Positions 33,101-42,900 of a DNA stretch of 64,000 nt are shown piece by piece. The notes beneath the pieces were generated by a model. It did no database searches. It was not told the DNA's origin and saw only the letters and a program-made list of their open reading frames with translations. Positions within the stretch are counted from its first letter, which is position 1, and every line of letters begins with the position of its first letter. Origin of the DNA: Phylloscopus collybita. Taxonomy: Eukaryota > Chordata > Aves > Passeriformes > Phylloscopidae. Where the stretch lies: positions 317,501 to 381,500 of the forward strand of contig JAJNNQ010000133.1 in NCBI GenBank assembly GCA_027886175.1, given 5' to 3'. The position numbers and the translations under genes were made by a program.

Positions 33101-34831
33101 GGAGAAGGGGCGTCCCCGTGGGCCCCCGCGGGGTCCCGGCCCCCTCCCCGTCATGTACCAGGAGGTGACGGCCGAGACCTTCATGCAGCAGCTGCTGGAC
33201 AGGTGAGCTCCCACCTGGCTCCCCTCGGGGTAGGGGTGAGGGTGCGGTGTCCCGCTGATCGGTGCCTCCCCGCAGGGTGGACGGGAAGGACGTCCCCTAC
33301 GAGACCCGCCTGGAGCACAAGCGGGAGCTTTGTGACCTCCGGAGGGTCCCGCCCGACGCCAAAGAACCGCGGCTCTGCCGCCCGCCCCGCAACGGCATCG
33401 TGGGACACCTGCGGGAGCCCTCGGACAAGGTGAGCACCCCCCTGCAGCCCTCAGGCCTCCGCTCCGGGGGGGGGACCCCGCAGCCGCTCAGCCTCTGCCT
33501 CCCCTCAGGTGCCCGACGTGGGGCTCCGGGATGAGCTCCCGTCCGACGAGAGCTTGTCCGAGTCGGGGACGTCGCAGCATTTCGCCGGTGAGGGGGGTGA
33601 CGGGGAGCTGAGGGCAGAGCGGGGGCACCAAAGTGAATCCCCCCCCGGCGCTGACCCCTCCCCTTGTGCCGCAGCCTGCGGGTCTCTGACGCGGACGCTG
33701 GACAGCGGGATCGGGACCTTCCCGCCCCCCGACTACGGGGGGGTCCCCGCTAAAAGCACCCCCAAACCGCGGGGCCGCCCCGAGCCGCTGCCCGGGGGGG
33801 CCGTGCCGGCCGCTGTCACCACCAAAGTGCCGCGCAAGGCCCGGACGCTGGAGCGGGAGGTGCCCAGCGCCGAGGAGCTGCTGCTGCCCGGAAAACACCG
33901 GAGCGCTCCGGGCTGTCGCCTCCCTGCCCCGCCCAGCTCGCACGGCCACCGCGCTGCACCCCAAGGTGGGTGTCCCACCCCTGGTGAAGGTGCTCCCACG
34001 GTGGGGAGGGGGGCGTGGGGGGCCCTGCAGGGTTCAGCGCTGCCCCCCCGTTGTTCCCACAGACACCGGGGATGAGAGCAGGAAGGCGCGGCGCGTCCAG
34101 CAGAGCAAGAACTGGACCTTCCCCAATGCCAAAGCCTGCGGTGCTGCTGACCCCTTCGTGTGCCCCCCCGGGGGGCTGGAGGGGCTGCATCGGCCTGTGC
34201 AGGTAAGGGCAGGTTATGGGACACCCCCTCCCCAAATCCTGGAGTAGCCCAAAACCTTGGTGGGGGTGGGGGTTCCCCAAATCTCCAGAGTGAGGACAGT
34301 GAAACTCTGGAGCAGGACCCCAAAACCCCAGCAGAGGGACCCCAGAGTGCCCGTGCTGTGGGGATGGAGAAGCCACGGGGAGCCGTGGGGAGAGGATATG
34401 GGGGGAACACTCCCCACCGGGGTTCTGTGATCGTTTGCCAGATGTGCCTCACGGGGTGGGGGTGTGGGGGGGCGGTTAAAGCGACCCTCTGATGTTTTGG
34501 TGGTGGGGGGGGGTGCAGATATTCCAAGAGGGATGAGATTGAGTGGGTGTCATTAGCACAGGCAACCCCCTCTGCCCACGCTGTCCCTCCCCAGGCCCCC
34601 GTGTGCAGCCCGGAGGGGCATCGAGGGGCATCCCCAGAAGCCCCCCCACCACTTCCCCCTGCCCTGAGCACCAGCAGCAGCCGGACCCCCAGCGCCTCAG
34701 ACGTGGGGGACGAGGGCAGCATGGAGGCGCGGTCCCGGGACGGAGGGCACGGCCCCGCCGGGCTGGAACACTCGGAATCCCTCAGCGATTCGCTCTACGA
34801 CAGCCTCTCCTCCTGCGGCAGCCAGGGCTGA
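30108..34831 (+). CDS. NCKAP5L: NCK-associated protein 5-like (centrosomal / microtubule-binding)
   Basis: NCKAP5L (Cep169) is a centrosome and microtubule plus-end protein. Coding exons are 30108-30209, 30405-30473, 30582-30620, 30709-30828, 30926-31039, 31470-33202, 33276-33429, 33509-33587, 33675-33965, 34063-34202 and 34595-34831. They join to 1025 aa, about 300 fewer than human. An N-terminal coiled coil (about residues 22-115) includes ENSALAQANENQRETYERCL. A proline- and glycine-rich middle in the 1.7-kb exon contains an SxIP-type EB1-binding motif, SKIP (32037-32048). Conserved islands follow: SAIEEKVMKGIEENVLRLQG, LEAESLNISKLMEKAEDLRK and SLTRTLDSGIGTFPPPD. The C-terminus ESLSDSLYDSLSSCGSQG is diagnostic. 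The coding GC content is extreme. Confidence 0.96.
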
Positions 34832-35065
34832 GCTGCCCCCGGCCCCGCTCCCACGTCTTCCACCTCCCACCCCCGTCCCGTCCCCGCTGCTCCCCCGCTC
34901 CTGCTCTGAGGGTGCTGCCCGGATTTGGGAGTGTCCGGTGTCCCCGGCTCCCTCTCCCGGCTCTCTCCCGATGGTGCTACGGCCCTGTACAGCCCCCCCC
35001 ACCACCACCCCCCGACCCCCGCCGATGGGTTTTTAACTCAAATAAAGCCGCCCCCCCCAGCCTGG
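34832..35065 (+). other. NCKAP5L: NCKAP5L 3' UTR with poly(A) signal
   Basis: The TGA stop is at 34829-34831 and AATAAA at 35041-35046, giving a short 3' UTR of about 230 nt. The convergent TMBIM6 transcript ends about 350 bp further right. Confidence 0.75.
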
Positions 35066-35089
35066 GTTATTTATACAGGTGGATGGTGC

Positions 35090-35390
35090 AGCCGCTGTGT
35101 CCCTGCGCCCCGGGGAGGCTGGGATGGACGGATGGACACGGGGGGGTGGACAGACGGACACCGGGGATGGACAGATGGACACGGGGGTGGATGACGGACA
35201 CAGGGGATGGAGGGATGGACACGGGGGATGGAGGGATGGACACCGGGGATGGACAGACGGACACCGGGGATGGACAGACAGACACGGGGGGTGTATGGAC
35301 GGACACGGGGGATGGACGGACAGACACGGGGGATGGACAGACGGACACGGGGGATGGACGGACGGACACGGGCGGGATGGAAAGAGGGGG
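35090..35390. repeat. 22-bp minisatellite between convergent NCKAP5L and TMBIM6
   Basis: The unit is ggatggacagacggacaccg plus gg, with about 13 copies and single-base variants. It fills nearly all the gap between the two poly(A) signals. Confidence 0.92.
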
Positions 35391-35399
35391 GGAGCCAGA

Positions 35400-35783
35400 G
35401 TTTGGAGTTCTGAGCGATTTATTGAATCATCCCGTTGTTGTACAAAGAGCAGAGGTGGCGGGGCTGGGAGCGCCGGGAATGCCGTGTCCCCCTCCCAGCA
35501 CACACCTTCATGTCTTGGCACTGGTGCTGAAGGGGAGGTTCCACCGATGAGTTTTGGCTGAGGGAGGGGCGGGGGGGAGTCTCACCAACAACTCCCCCCC
35601 CTGGGGGGGGCTGGTTTTGGGACCTCAGAGCCTCCTGGGGAAGGGTGACACCCCGGGGTGGGGCTGGGGAACAAACCTCCCAAGGAAAGAGGACACAAAT
35701 GGGTGATCAACCACTCCAAGGGGGAAAACCAAGGGGTAGCCAAACTCCAGCAGGAGATCCACGAATTGGCTGGTTTTTTAATC

Positions 35784-35817
<34 letters not shown>

Positions 35818-35995
35818 AGAGAAGAAAAAAAAAAAAAAAAGCTGAACAGGAGGAAAAAAAAAAAAAAAATAAAACCCACGAGGTGCTAAAGCTTCTGGCT
35901 GCTTCCTCGGCAGCAAAGCGCGGCCCCTTTAATGACAGAGGGATGGGAGGGGACACGGGGACACAGGGGTGGCTCCGCCTCGGCCCAGAGCTGCT
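35400..35995 (-). other. TMBIM6: TMBIM6 3' UTR with poly(A) signal and homopolymer tracts
   Basis: The complement of TTTATT at 35418-35423 gives AATAAA on the minus strand, about 570 nt past the stop. The + strand A-runs at about 35786-35870 (two blocks of about 30 and 20 A, plus a third) would be U-runs in the transcript. Confidence 0.7.
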
Positions 35996-38217
35996 TCACT
36001 TCTTCTCCTTCTTCTTGTTCTGTGAGAGGGAAAGTGGCCACGCTCACCGTGGGCTTTAAATCCATCCCCTCTGTCCCCCCCACTGCTCTGCCCCCCTCCC
36101 CTACCTCAGACATGCCCAGGATCATCAGAAGCTCCCGGAAGATGTTGACGAAATCGAGGAAGAGATCAACGCAGTGCCTGGGGGAAGGAAGGAGGGATGA
36201 ACGCTCAGGGGGGGTCACCCTGCCCCCCTGTGTCACCCCCCAGCCCCGGGCCGTGGGTCCCCAGCACCCACCAGATGTAATCCTTGTCCCCGCTCTCCGC
36301 CTTCTCGATGATCAGCTGCGTGTCGAAGAGCACGAAGCCGCACATGATCATCAGAGCCACGTACAGGTTGGCCTGCAGGGGGAGAGGCAAGAAGAGGGGG
36401 GTCAGTGAGGTGGGGACAGCCCCCTGGCTGGTCTCACCCTGTCTGTCTGTCCGTCTGTCCCTCCGGGGACTCACCGTGAAGAGCCAGGTGGATCTCACAA
36501 AGGCGTTGATCAGCGAGGAGAGAAGCATCAGGGTGAGGCCAGAGAGCAGGAAACCTGCGGGGCCAGGGCAGGGAGTCAGGGCTGGGTCTGGGGAGCCCCC
36601 CAGCACCCACAGGGAGACCCCAGCCCCTGCCCCAAAGCCCCCCCTCACCTCCCAGGTAGAGGTAACTGCGGCGCCGGGCGTAGAGGGCGCTCAGGGAGAA
36701 GCAGGCGAAGATGGTGGCAGTGCCCAGGAAGGCAGTGGGGATGATGCTGGTGGGGGGACAAAGAGAAGGGGGCTCAGAGGGGTTTTGGAGCCAGCTGAGG
36801 GCCATCAGTGAGGGGAACAGGATCTGTGTGGCAGCTGGAGGTGAGGGACGGGGTCCGTTTGGGGGGTGTCTCCTACCTGGGGTTGATGGAGATGCACATT
36901 TGCAGGAGGGGTCCCAGATTGATGCCTGGAAAGGACAGAACTGGGTGTCACCAGAGCCATTCTGGGGGGGTTTGGGGTCCCATGGGCTTCATCCAGCCCC
37001 TCTGCAGAGTTTGGGGTCCCATGGGCTTGATCCCTTCTGGAGGATTTGGGGTCCCATGGGCTTCATCCAGCCCCTCTGGAGGGGTTGGGGTCCCATGGGC
37101 TTGATCCCTTCTGGAAGATTTGGGGTCCCATGGGCTTCATCCAGCCCCTCTGCAGGATTTGGGGGTCCCATGGGCTTCATCCAGCCCCTCTGCAGGATTT
37201 AGGGGTCCCATGGGCTTCATCCCTTCTACAGGGTTTGGGGTCCCACGGGCTTCATCCAGCCCCTCTGCAGGGTTTGGGGGTCCCATGGGCTTCATTCCTT
37301 CTACAGGGTTTGGGGTCCCACGGGCTTCATCCAGCCCCTCTGCAGGATTTAGGGGTCCCATGGGCTTCATCCAGCCCCTCTGCAGGGTTTGGGGGTCCCA
37401 TGGGCTTCATTCCTTCTACAGGGTTTGGGGTCCCACGGGCTTCATCCAGCCCCTCTGCAGGGTTTGGGGGTCCCATGGGCTTCATCCCTTCTACAGGGTT
37501 TGGGGTCCCATGGGCTTCATCCAGCCCCTCTGCAGGGTTTGGGGGTCCCATGGGCTTCATCCAGCCCCTCTGCAGGGTTTGGGGGTTCCATGGGCTTCAT
37601 CCAGCCCCTCTGCAGGATTTAGGGGTCCCATGGGCTTCATCCCTTCTACAGGGTTTGGGGTCCCACAGGCTTTATCCAGCCCCTCTGCAGGGTTTGGGGG
37701 TCCCATGGGATACGTGGGGGGGTATCCCCAGTGCCCACCTACCTGTGAGGAAGGCGAAGCCCACCAGCATCCCCAGCCTCTTCTGCTCGGTCTCACGGCT
37801 GTGCGGGGTGGCCGTCAGCCAAACCATCAACCCCAGCGAGCCCAGACCAGTCAGGAGCCCAAACTGGGAGAAGGGAGAGAGACAGGTGAGGGCTGGGCAC
37901 TGCCTCACCTGGCTGCTGCAGGACCTGTGGCCCTCCCAAAAGCCCCTCACCTGGAACAGGTGAGTCACCACGTTGACGTAGGCGCCGGCGGCCGCCACAA
38001 ACATGCAGAGGGCGAAGCTGCCATAGACCCTCTTCAGGTGCTCCTGGGTGGAGGCCGAGCTGGGGAGGGGGTGAGAAGGGGGCGGTGAGGGGGGGGGGGG
38101 GCAGGGAGGGCTGGCAGAGCCCCCTCCCCCCAGCCCCCTGCCCTGCCCCTGCGTGGCTCACATGTGGGAGAACTTGAAGAGAGCGTCCAGGTTGATGCTG
38201 CGGTCGAAGACGTTCAT
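35996..38217 (-). CDS. TMBIM6: Transmembrane BAX inhibitor motif protein 6 (BAX inhibitor-1)
   Basis: TMBIM6 is a multi-pass ER membrane protein that lowers ER calcium and dampens ER-stress death. Coding exons, in transcript order on the minus strand, are 38217-38162, 38059-37951, 37863-37743, 36925-36877, 36746-36649, 36554-36475, 36372-36272, 36177-36105 and 36019-35996. They join to 236 aa (human 237). The start is [18 protein letters not shown]. Hydrophobic segments include [57 protein letters not shown] and [20 protein letters not shown]. The basic tail NKKKEKK is encoded by a 24-nt last coding exon. The 5' UTR continues to 38273. A non-coding first exon probably ends at 39533 (donor complement of 39531-39532). 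Confidence 0.97.
36960..37712. repeat. 39/35-bp composite minisatellite in a TMBIM6 intron
   Basis: Two unit types alternate. One is ggtttggggtcccatgggct plus tcatccagcccctctgcag (39-40 bp); the other is a shorter unit ending tcatcccttctacag (35 bp). There are about 19 units in all. It occupies almost the whole intron between 36926 and 37742. Open frames run through it on both strands but are not genes. Confidence 0.92.
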
Positions 38218-39029
38218 GGTGCCGGGCTGGGATGGGCCCAGGGCCGCTCCACAGGGCTGAAAGCTGTGAAGAGAAATGGTGGGGGGGGCTCAGGAAGGAT
38301 CTGGAGCCCACCCCAAGCTGCCAAACTTCCCCCAAAAGGAGCCCAGCGGGAGCTGCCGGGAGCTCCGGAGCTTTCCTTGTCCTGCTGGTGCAAGCACTGC
38401 TGAGTGTTGCAAGGCCCTGGGGTGTTGCAGGGCTGTTGCAAGGCCAGGGCAGCCCTCGGGGATGCTGCAGCGGGGCTCTGCTGAGGCCAGGGGAGCCCCT
38501 GAGCAGCGCCCAGGGGCCGTGGGGAGCGCTGCCGGCAGCTGGAAACGTCGTTGTGCCAGGTGACTATTAGCGCCCGTAATGACGTCCCCAGAGGCGGCTC
38601 CGGCAGGCAGGAGGCTCCCGGCCGGGGCCTCCCTCCTCCTCCTTCTCCTCCTCTTCCTCACCCTCCTCCTCCTCCTCCCCGTCCAGCCGGCTGGGCCGGC
38701 TCTGTCCCCTCTGGCACCTGCTGGAGCCCGACCTGCCCGGCCAGTGGCACAAGCCAGGTGTCCCCAAGGGATGGAGGGGAGAGAGCAGGAGCTGATGGGT
38801 GGGGGGGGGGGCTTCAAACAGCCGGCCCCGGCCGAGGGGAGGGGTCCAGGAGAGGGGCCCCCTCCTGCCCACACCAGCACGGCACAGGTTACACCGGGAC
38901 AGCGGCACTGGAGCGCTGCCACGGCTGGGCCGGTGCCACCAGGCCCCGGGGAAGCTCCGGGTCAGAGGGCAGAGCACAGGCGGAGGTGCGGCCGTGGGGA
39001 CGGTGCCGGCCGGGGTGTGGCGGCGGGGG

Positions 39030-39051
39030 TGTGTGTGTGTGTGTGTGTGTG
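39030..39051. repeat. (GT)11 microsatellite
   Basis: About eleven GT dinucleotides lie in the first (non-coding) intron of TMBIM6. Confidence 0.95.
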
Positions 39052-39532
39052 ACAGGGGTGTGACAGCCCCCCACCCCGGGGCTCACCCCCCGCCCCCTCT
39101 GGCCCCAGTGACAGCCGGTTCCATCCGGCCGGGCCCACCGAGCGCCGGTACCGGGCCGGCAGCAGCACCCGGGGCCGGACCCCGAGCGCCGCTGCCGCCC
39201 CTGATCGGCTCCAAGCGACCTTTACCCGCTGCTTCCTCGCAAACGGCGGTGCCCCGGTGCTCTCCGCCGCCCCGATCCCCCCTGATCCCCCTGCGATCCT
39301 CCCGTTAAAACCGCTCGGAGACCCCCGGGGCCGAACCCGTGCGCGCCCTCCGCCCCCCCCCCCCCACCCCTCCCACCGCCCCCCACGGCACGGGGCCTGC
39401 TGGGGGCAGGACCCCCCCGGACCGCCCGGGGTGAGTTCTGGGCGGTGTTGCGGGGATTGCCCGGGGTCCGCAGCCGCCCTGGGACCCCCGGGGCCGCCCC
39501 GGGCCCGCCTCGCCCGCGCCCCCCGCCCGCAC

Positions 39533-39984
39533 CTGCGCCGCGTCCGCCGTCCGTGCCAGGCCCCGAGCTGTGCGCCACGCCCCCGACGCTCATTGGCTGA
39601 AACCCCACCTAGTCCCGCCTTCAGCCTCATTCCATTGGCTGTCGTCAGCGCCCGGGGCGGGGCTCGTCACAGCCGCCGTCACGGTCCGGACCGCGCCCGA
39701 GCGCCGCCGTTGGACGGGCAGCGCCCGCCCCCGCGCGCGACCGCGGCGCTGATTGGTCAGCGTGGGCGCGGCCCGGCCAATGGGAGCGTCCCGTTCGCCG
39801 CCGGCCTTCGGGCGCCCTCCGGTGGCGCCGCTGCCCCGAAGGGCGCCCCCTGGTGGCGCCGCTGCGACCGTGCGGCGCTGGGGCGGGACCGGGCGGGGCG
39901 GGCGGGGCGGGACCGGGAGGCGGTGGCAGCGCCGGACACGACGGGCTGAACCTCCCCCACCGCCCCCCGGTGCCTGGGCCGGGG
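39533..39984. promoter_or_regulatory. Shared CpG-island promoter region of TMBIM6 (-) and FMNL3 (+)
   Basis: Three inverted CCAAT boxes (ATTGG at 39592-39596, 39634-39638 and 39752-39756) read as CCAAT toward TMBIM6. A forward CCAAT at 39777-39781 faces FMNL3. The TMBIM6 untranslated exon donor is at 39531-39532 and the FMNL3 ATG at 39985, leaving about 450 bp of CpG-rich, TATA-less sequence for both. Head-to-head bidirectional control is inferred. Confidence 0.65.
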
Positions 39985-42900
39985 ATGGGGAACGTGGAGA
40001 GCGCGGACGGGGAGGCGCTGCCCCGGGGCCCGGGAACGCCGGCGGCCCCGGGGGGAGCCGGGCTGTTCGCCCCGGGCAAGATGCCGATGCCGGAGCCCTG
40101 CGAGCTGGAGGAGCGCTTCGCCCTGGTGCTGGTGAGAGGCCGCGCTCCCCAGTTCCCGGTGCTCTCCCTCCGTTCCCGGTGTGCCCCCTCGGTGCCGCTT
40201 CGCCTGCTCGCTCCGCCGGTGTTCCCGCTGAGCACCCTCCGGTTCATCCCTTCGCGGGGCTCCACCCGATGCGCTCTCCTGGACCAGTTGGCGGGCAGCG
40301 GGCACCGCCGGGACGGCACCGCCGCCCGGAGCCACCAGGGGCGGGCGGGGAGCGCCGGTGCCCGCGGGGGTGGGCAGTGGCCGCGGGGCCGCGGGGAACA
40401 CCCCACCCGGGACAGCCCCGGGGGTGACGCCACTCCCGGTGCCACCGCGGGGGCCCCTGAGGCCCGGGGACTTCGTAAACCGGGAAAGTCCCGTCGGGGC
40501 AGCGCGCGGGGCTGGGATTCCCCGCGGGGTGTGAAGGCTCCCGGTTTCCCGGTGAATGCAGTGGTTCCCGGTGGGCGCCGGTGCCCTGCGCGATCTCCGG
40601 TCCGCTGTCACAGCCGGGGCGGTGGCCACCGCGGTGCCACCGCGGCCCCGGGACGTGGCTCGGCAGTGGCCCCGGTACCCCCGGGACCACCAACACCGCG
40701 GAGGCCTCCCACCGGCGCTCGGGTCGCCCACGAACCGTCCCGGTGGCCCCTCAGAGGCGCCGCCTTTGTTTTGTGGGGAAGGGGACACCGCGAGGACACC
40801 GCGCCTGGGTGACACCGGTGCCCTCCGGCCCCCCGGCAACCGGCCCCGCCATCCCGGTGGGAGCCGCCGCCAGCGGAAGCCGCAGCCTGGCAGGAAATGC
40901 CGAGTGCGGTCCCACGGGGCTCTGAAAGCCGAAATCGGGGGCAACGGGGGGCACCGGCAGCCCCGCCGGTGACGAGCGGCTCCCGCCCGCGGCGGCGCTG
41001 CCCGTCCCGCATCCCACGCGGGGCGGATGCGGCCACCGGTCTCCGCGGGGCCTGTGGCGGGCGGGGGGAAACACCTCCCGCCGGGCGACACCGGTACCGG
41101 GGGGGGTCAGTTTGCCGGGTGCTGGCACCAGACCTCCCCCCGCAAAATGTCCCCGCGGCCGTCGGCAGCGCCCGGTGCCGTCCCGGCTGCTGCCGGGGGT
41201 GGAAAATATTCCATCATGTGATAGAGCTCCGGCGGCCCCCGGAGGCCAAGATCCGCCCCGGAGCCCCCCAGCCCCGGGGCGGGCTCCAGCCCCGGTAGCG
41301 CCGTTTCCCGGTGGGATTCAGTCCGGGGATAGCCGTGGGGGCTCCCGGTAGGGCCGGCGGCGGAGGAAGTGCCCGGCCGGGAGCGGCCGCGCTCCCACCA
41401 CAAAGGCAGGAAACGAAGCGGCGGGAACGCCGGGACGGGCGGCTGAGCTTCAAAGCCCCCCGCGAGTGCCCCTCGACCCCACCCGGGGTCTTTCTGCCTC
41501 TATTCCCAGGGAGGCCCGGGATTTTACAGGCGCCCGCGGGGGAATAACCGCAGCCCTCTGGGGAGGGGATGGTGCCCCTTTGAGGGGCAGTTTTGGCTGC
41601 TCCGTGCTGGTGGGGCTCGGTCCCGTGGGAATCCGCGTGTCCCGCGGGACCCCTTGCCCGGGGGTGCTTGGCCTCGCCCAGGCTCTGTCCCGGTTTCCTG
41701 CGGTTCCGTGGGATCGGGGTGAGCAGGGGAGGGCTCGACTTGAGCTCGATAATGGGGTGGGTGGAGCAGCCGCGGTGACGGCTCCTGATAAAGGGGCTAC
41801 CCGGGGCTGCGTCACCGGGGTGGCATCTCCCACCGGGGTGGCATCACCCACCGGGTTGGCATCTCCCACCTCCCGCTGGGGTGACATCGCCCACCTAGGT
41901 TGGCACCTCTCCCCAGGCTGGTGGCATTGCCCACCGGGGCAGTCCCACGGCCCCCTGGCATCCCTGCTGCCCACTGTGGCAGCCCGTTTGTCCTGTGCCG
42001 TCCTGGGGTCCCCTTGGGTGACCCCGGCCCAGTAGCAGAGCTTGGCTTTGTCCCCAGTGTGTCCCAGTGAGCAAGCACCTGTGTGCTGGGACTTGTGCCA
42101 GCCTCCCAACGAGCAGCCACCCAGTGCCCGGCCTCGTGTCCGGTGTCCTGGGGAGCTGGCGCCGGTGCCTGGCCCGGTGCCGCGGTCGGGAGGCTGCGGT
42201 TTGTCGCTGGGAAGCGGCTGCAGACAGGAAGGATGCGTCAGGGACGGGCAGATTTGGTGGCTGCGGTGACACTGCTGTGCCCGTGCCACCTCTGCGCCTG
42301 CTGGTGCATCCAGGGTTCTGCCCTTAGAGGGGATCCTGGCTGTGCTGTGGGTGCTTTTTTTAGGGGGCTGTGCCATGGCTCTAGGTGCCCCCTGTCACCC
42401 TCAGGGTGACAGCCCCACTCTGTCCCCAGAGCTCCATGAACCTGCCCCCGGACAAAGCCCGGCTCCTGCGCCAGTACGACAACGAGAAGAAGTGGGACCT
42501 CATCTGTGACCAGGTGGGGGCTGGGGGAGGGGGGTCCATGGGGGCTCTGGGGAGGGGGCTGTGCTGCTGTCCCAGTGTCACCCACACCCTTCTGTCCCCT
42601 CCTGCCAGGAGCGGTTCCAGGTGAAGAGCCCACCCCACGCCTACATCCAGAAGCTGCGCAGCTTCCTGGAGCCGGGTGTCACACGGAAGGTGAGGGGCTG
42701 GGGGCTTTGGGGGAGCCTTAGGGGGTTTGGGGGGTCTGGGGGAGCACGGCTCAGCCTTGCTCTGCCCCCAGAAGTTCAGGAGGAGGGTGCAGGAGTCGAC
42801 CAAGGTGCTGCGTGAGCTGGAGATCAGCCTGAGGACGAATCACATCGGGTGAGTGTGGGGTCCTGGGGAGGGGTTGTGGGGTCCTGGGGAGGGGTCGTGG

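Noticed and set aside
36989..38088. ORFs of 305-322 codons antisense to TMBIM6
   Set aside because: They are the composite 39/35-bp minisatellite (MGFIQPLC / GLGSHGLH repeats) plus antisense of real TMBIM6 exons.
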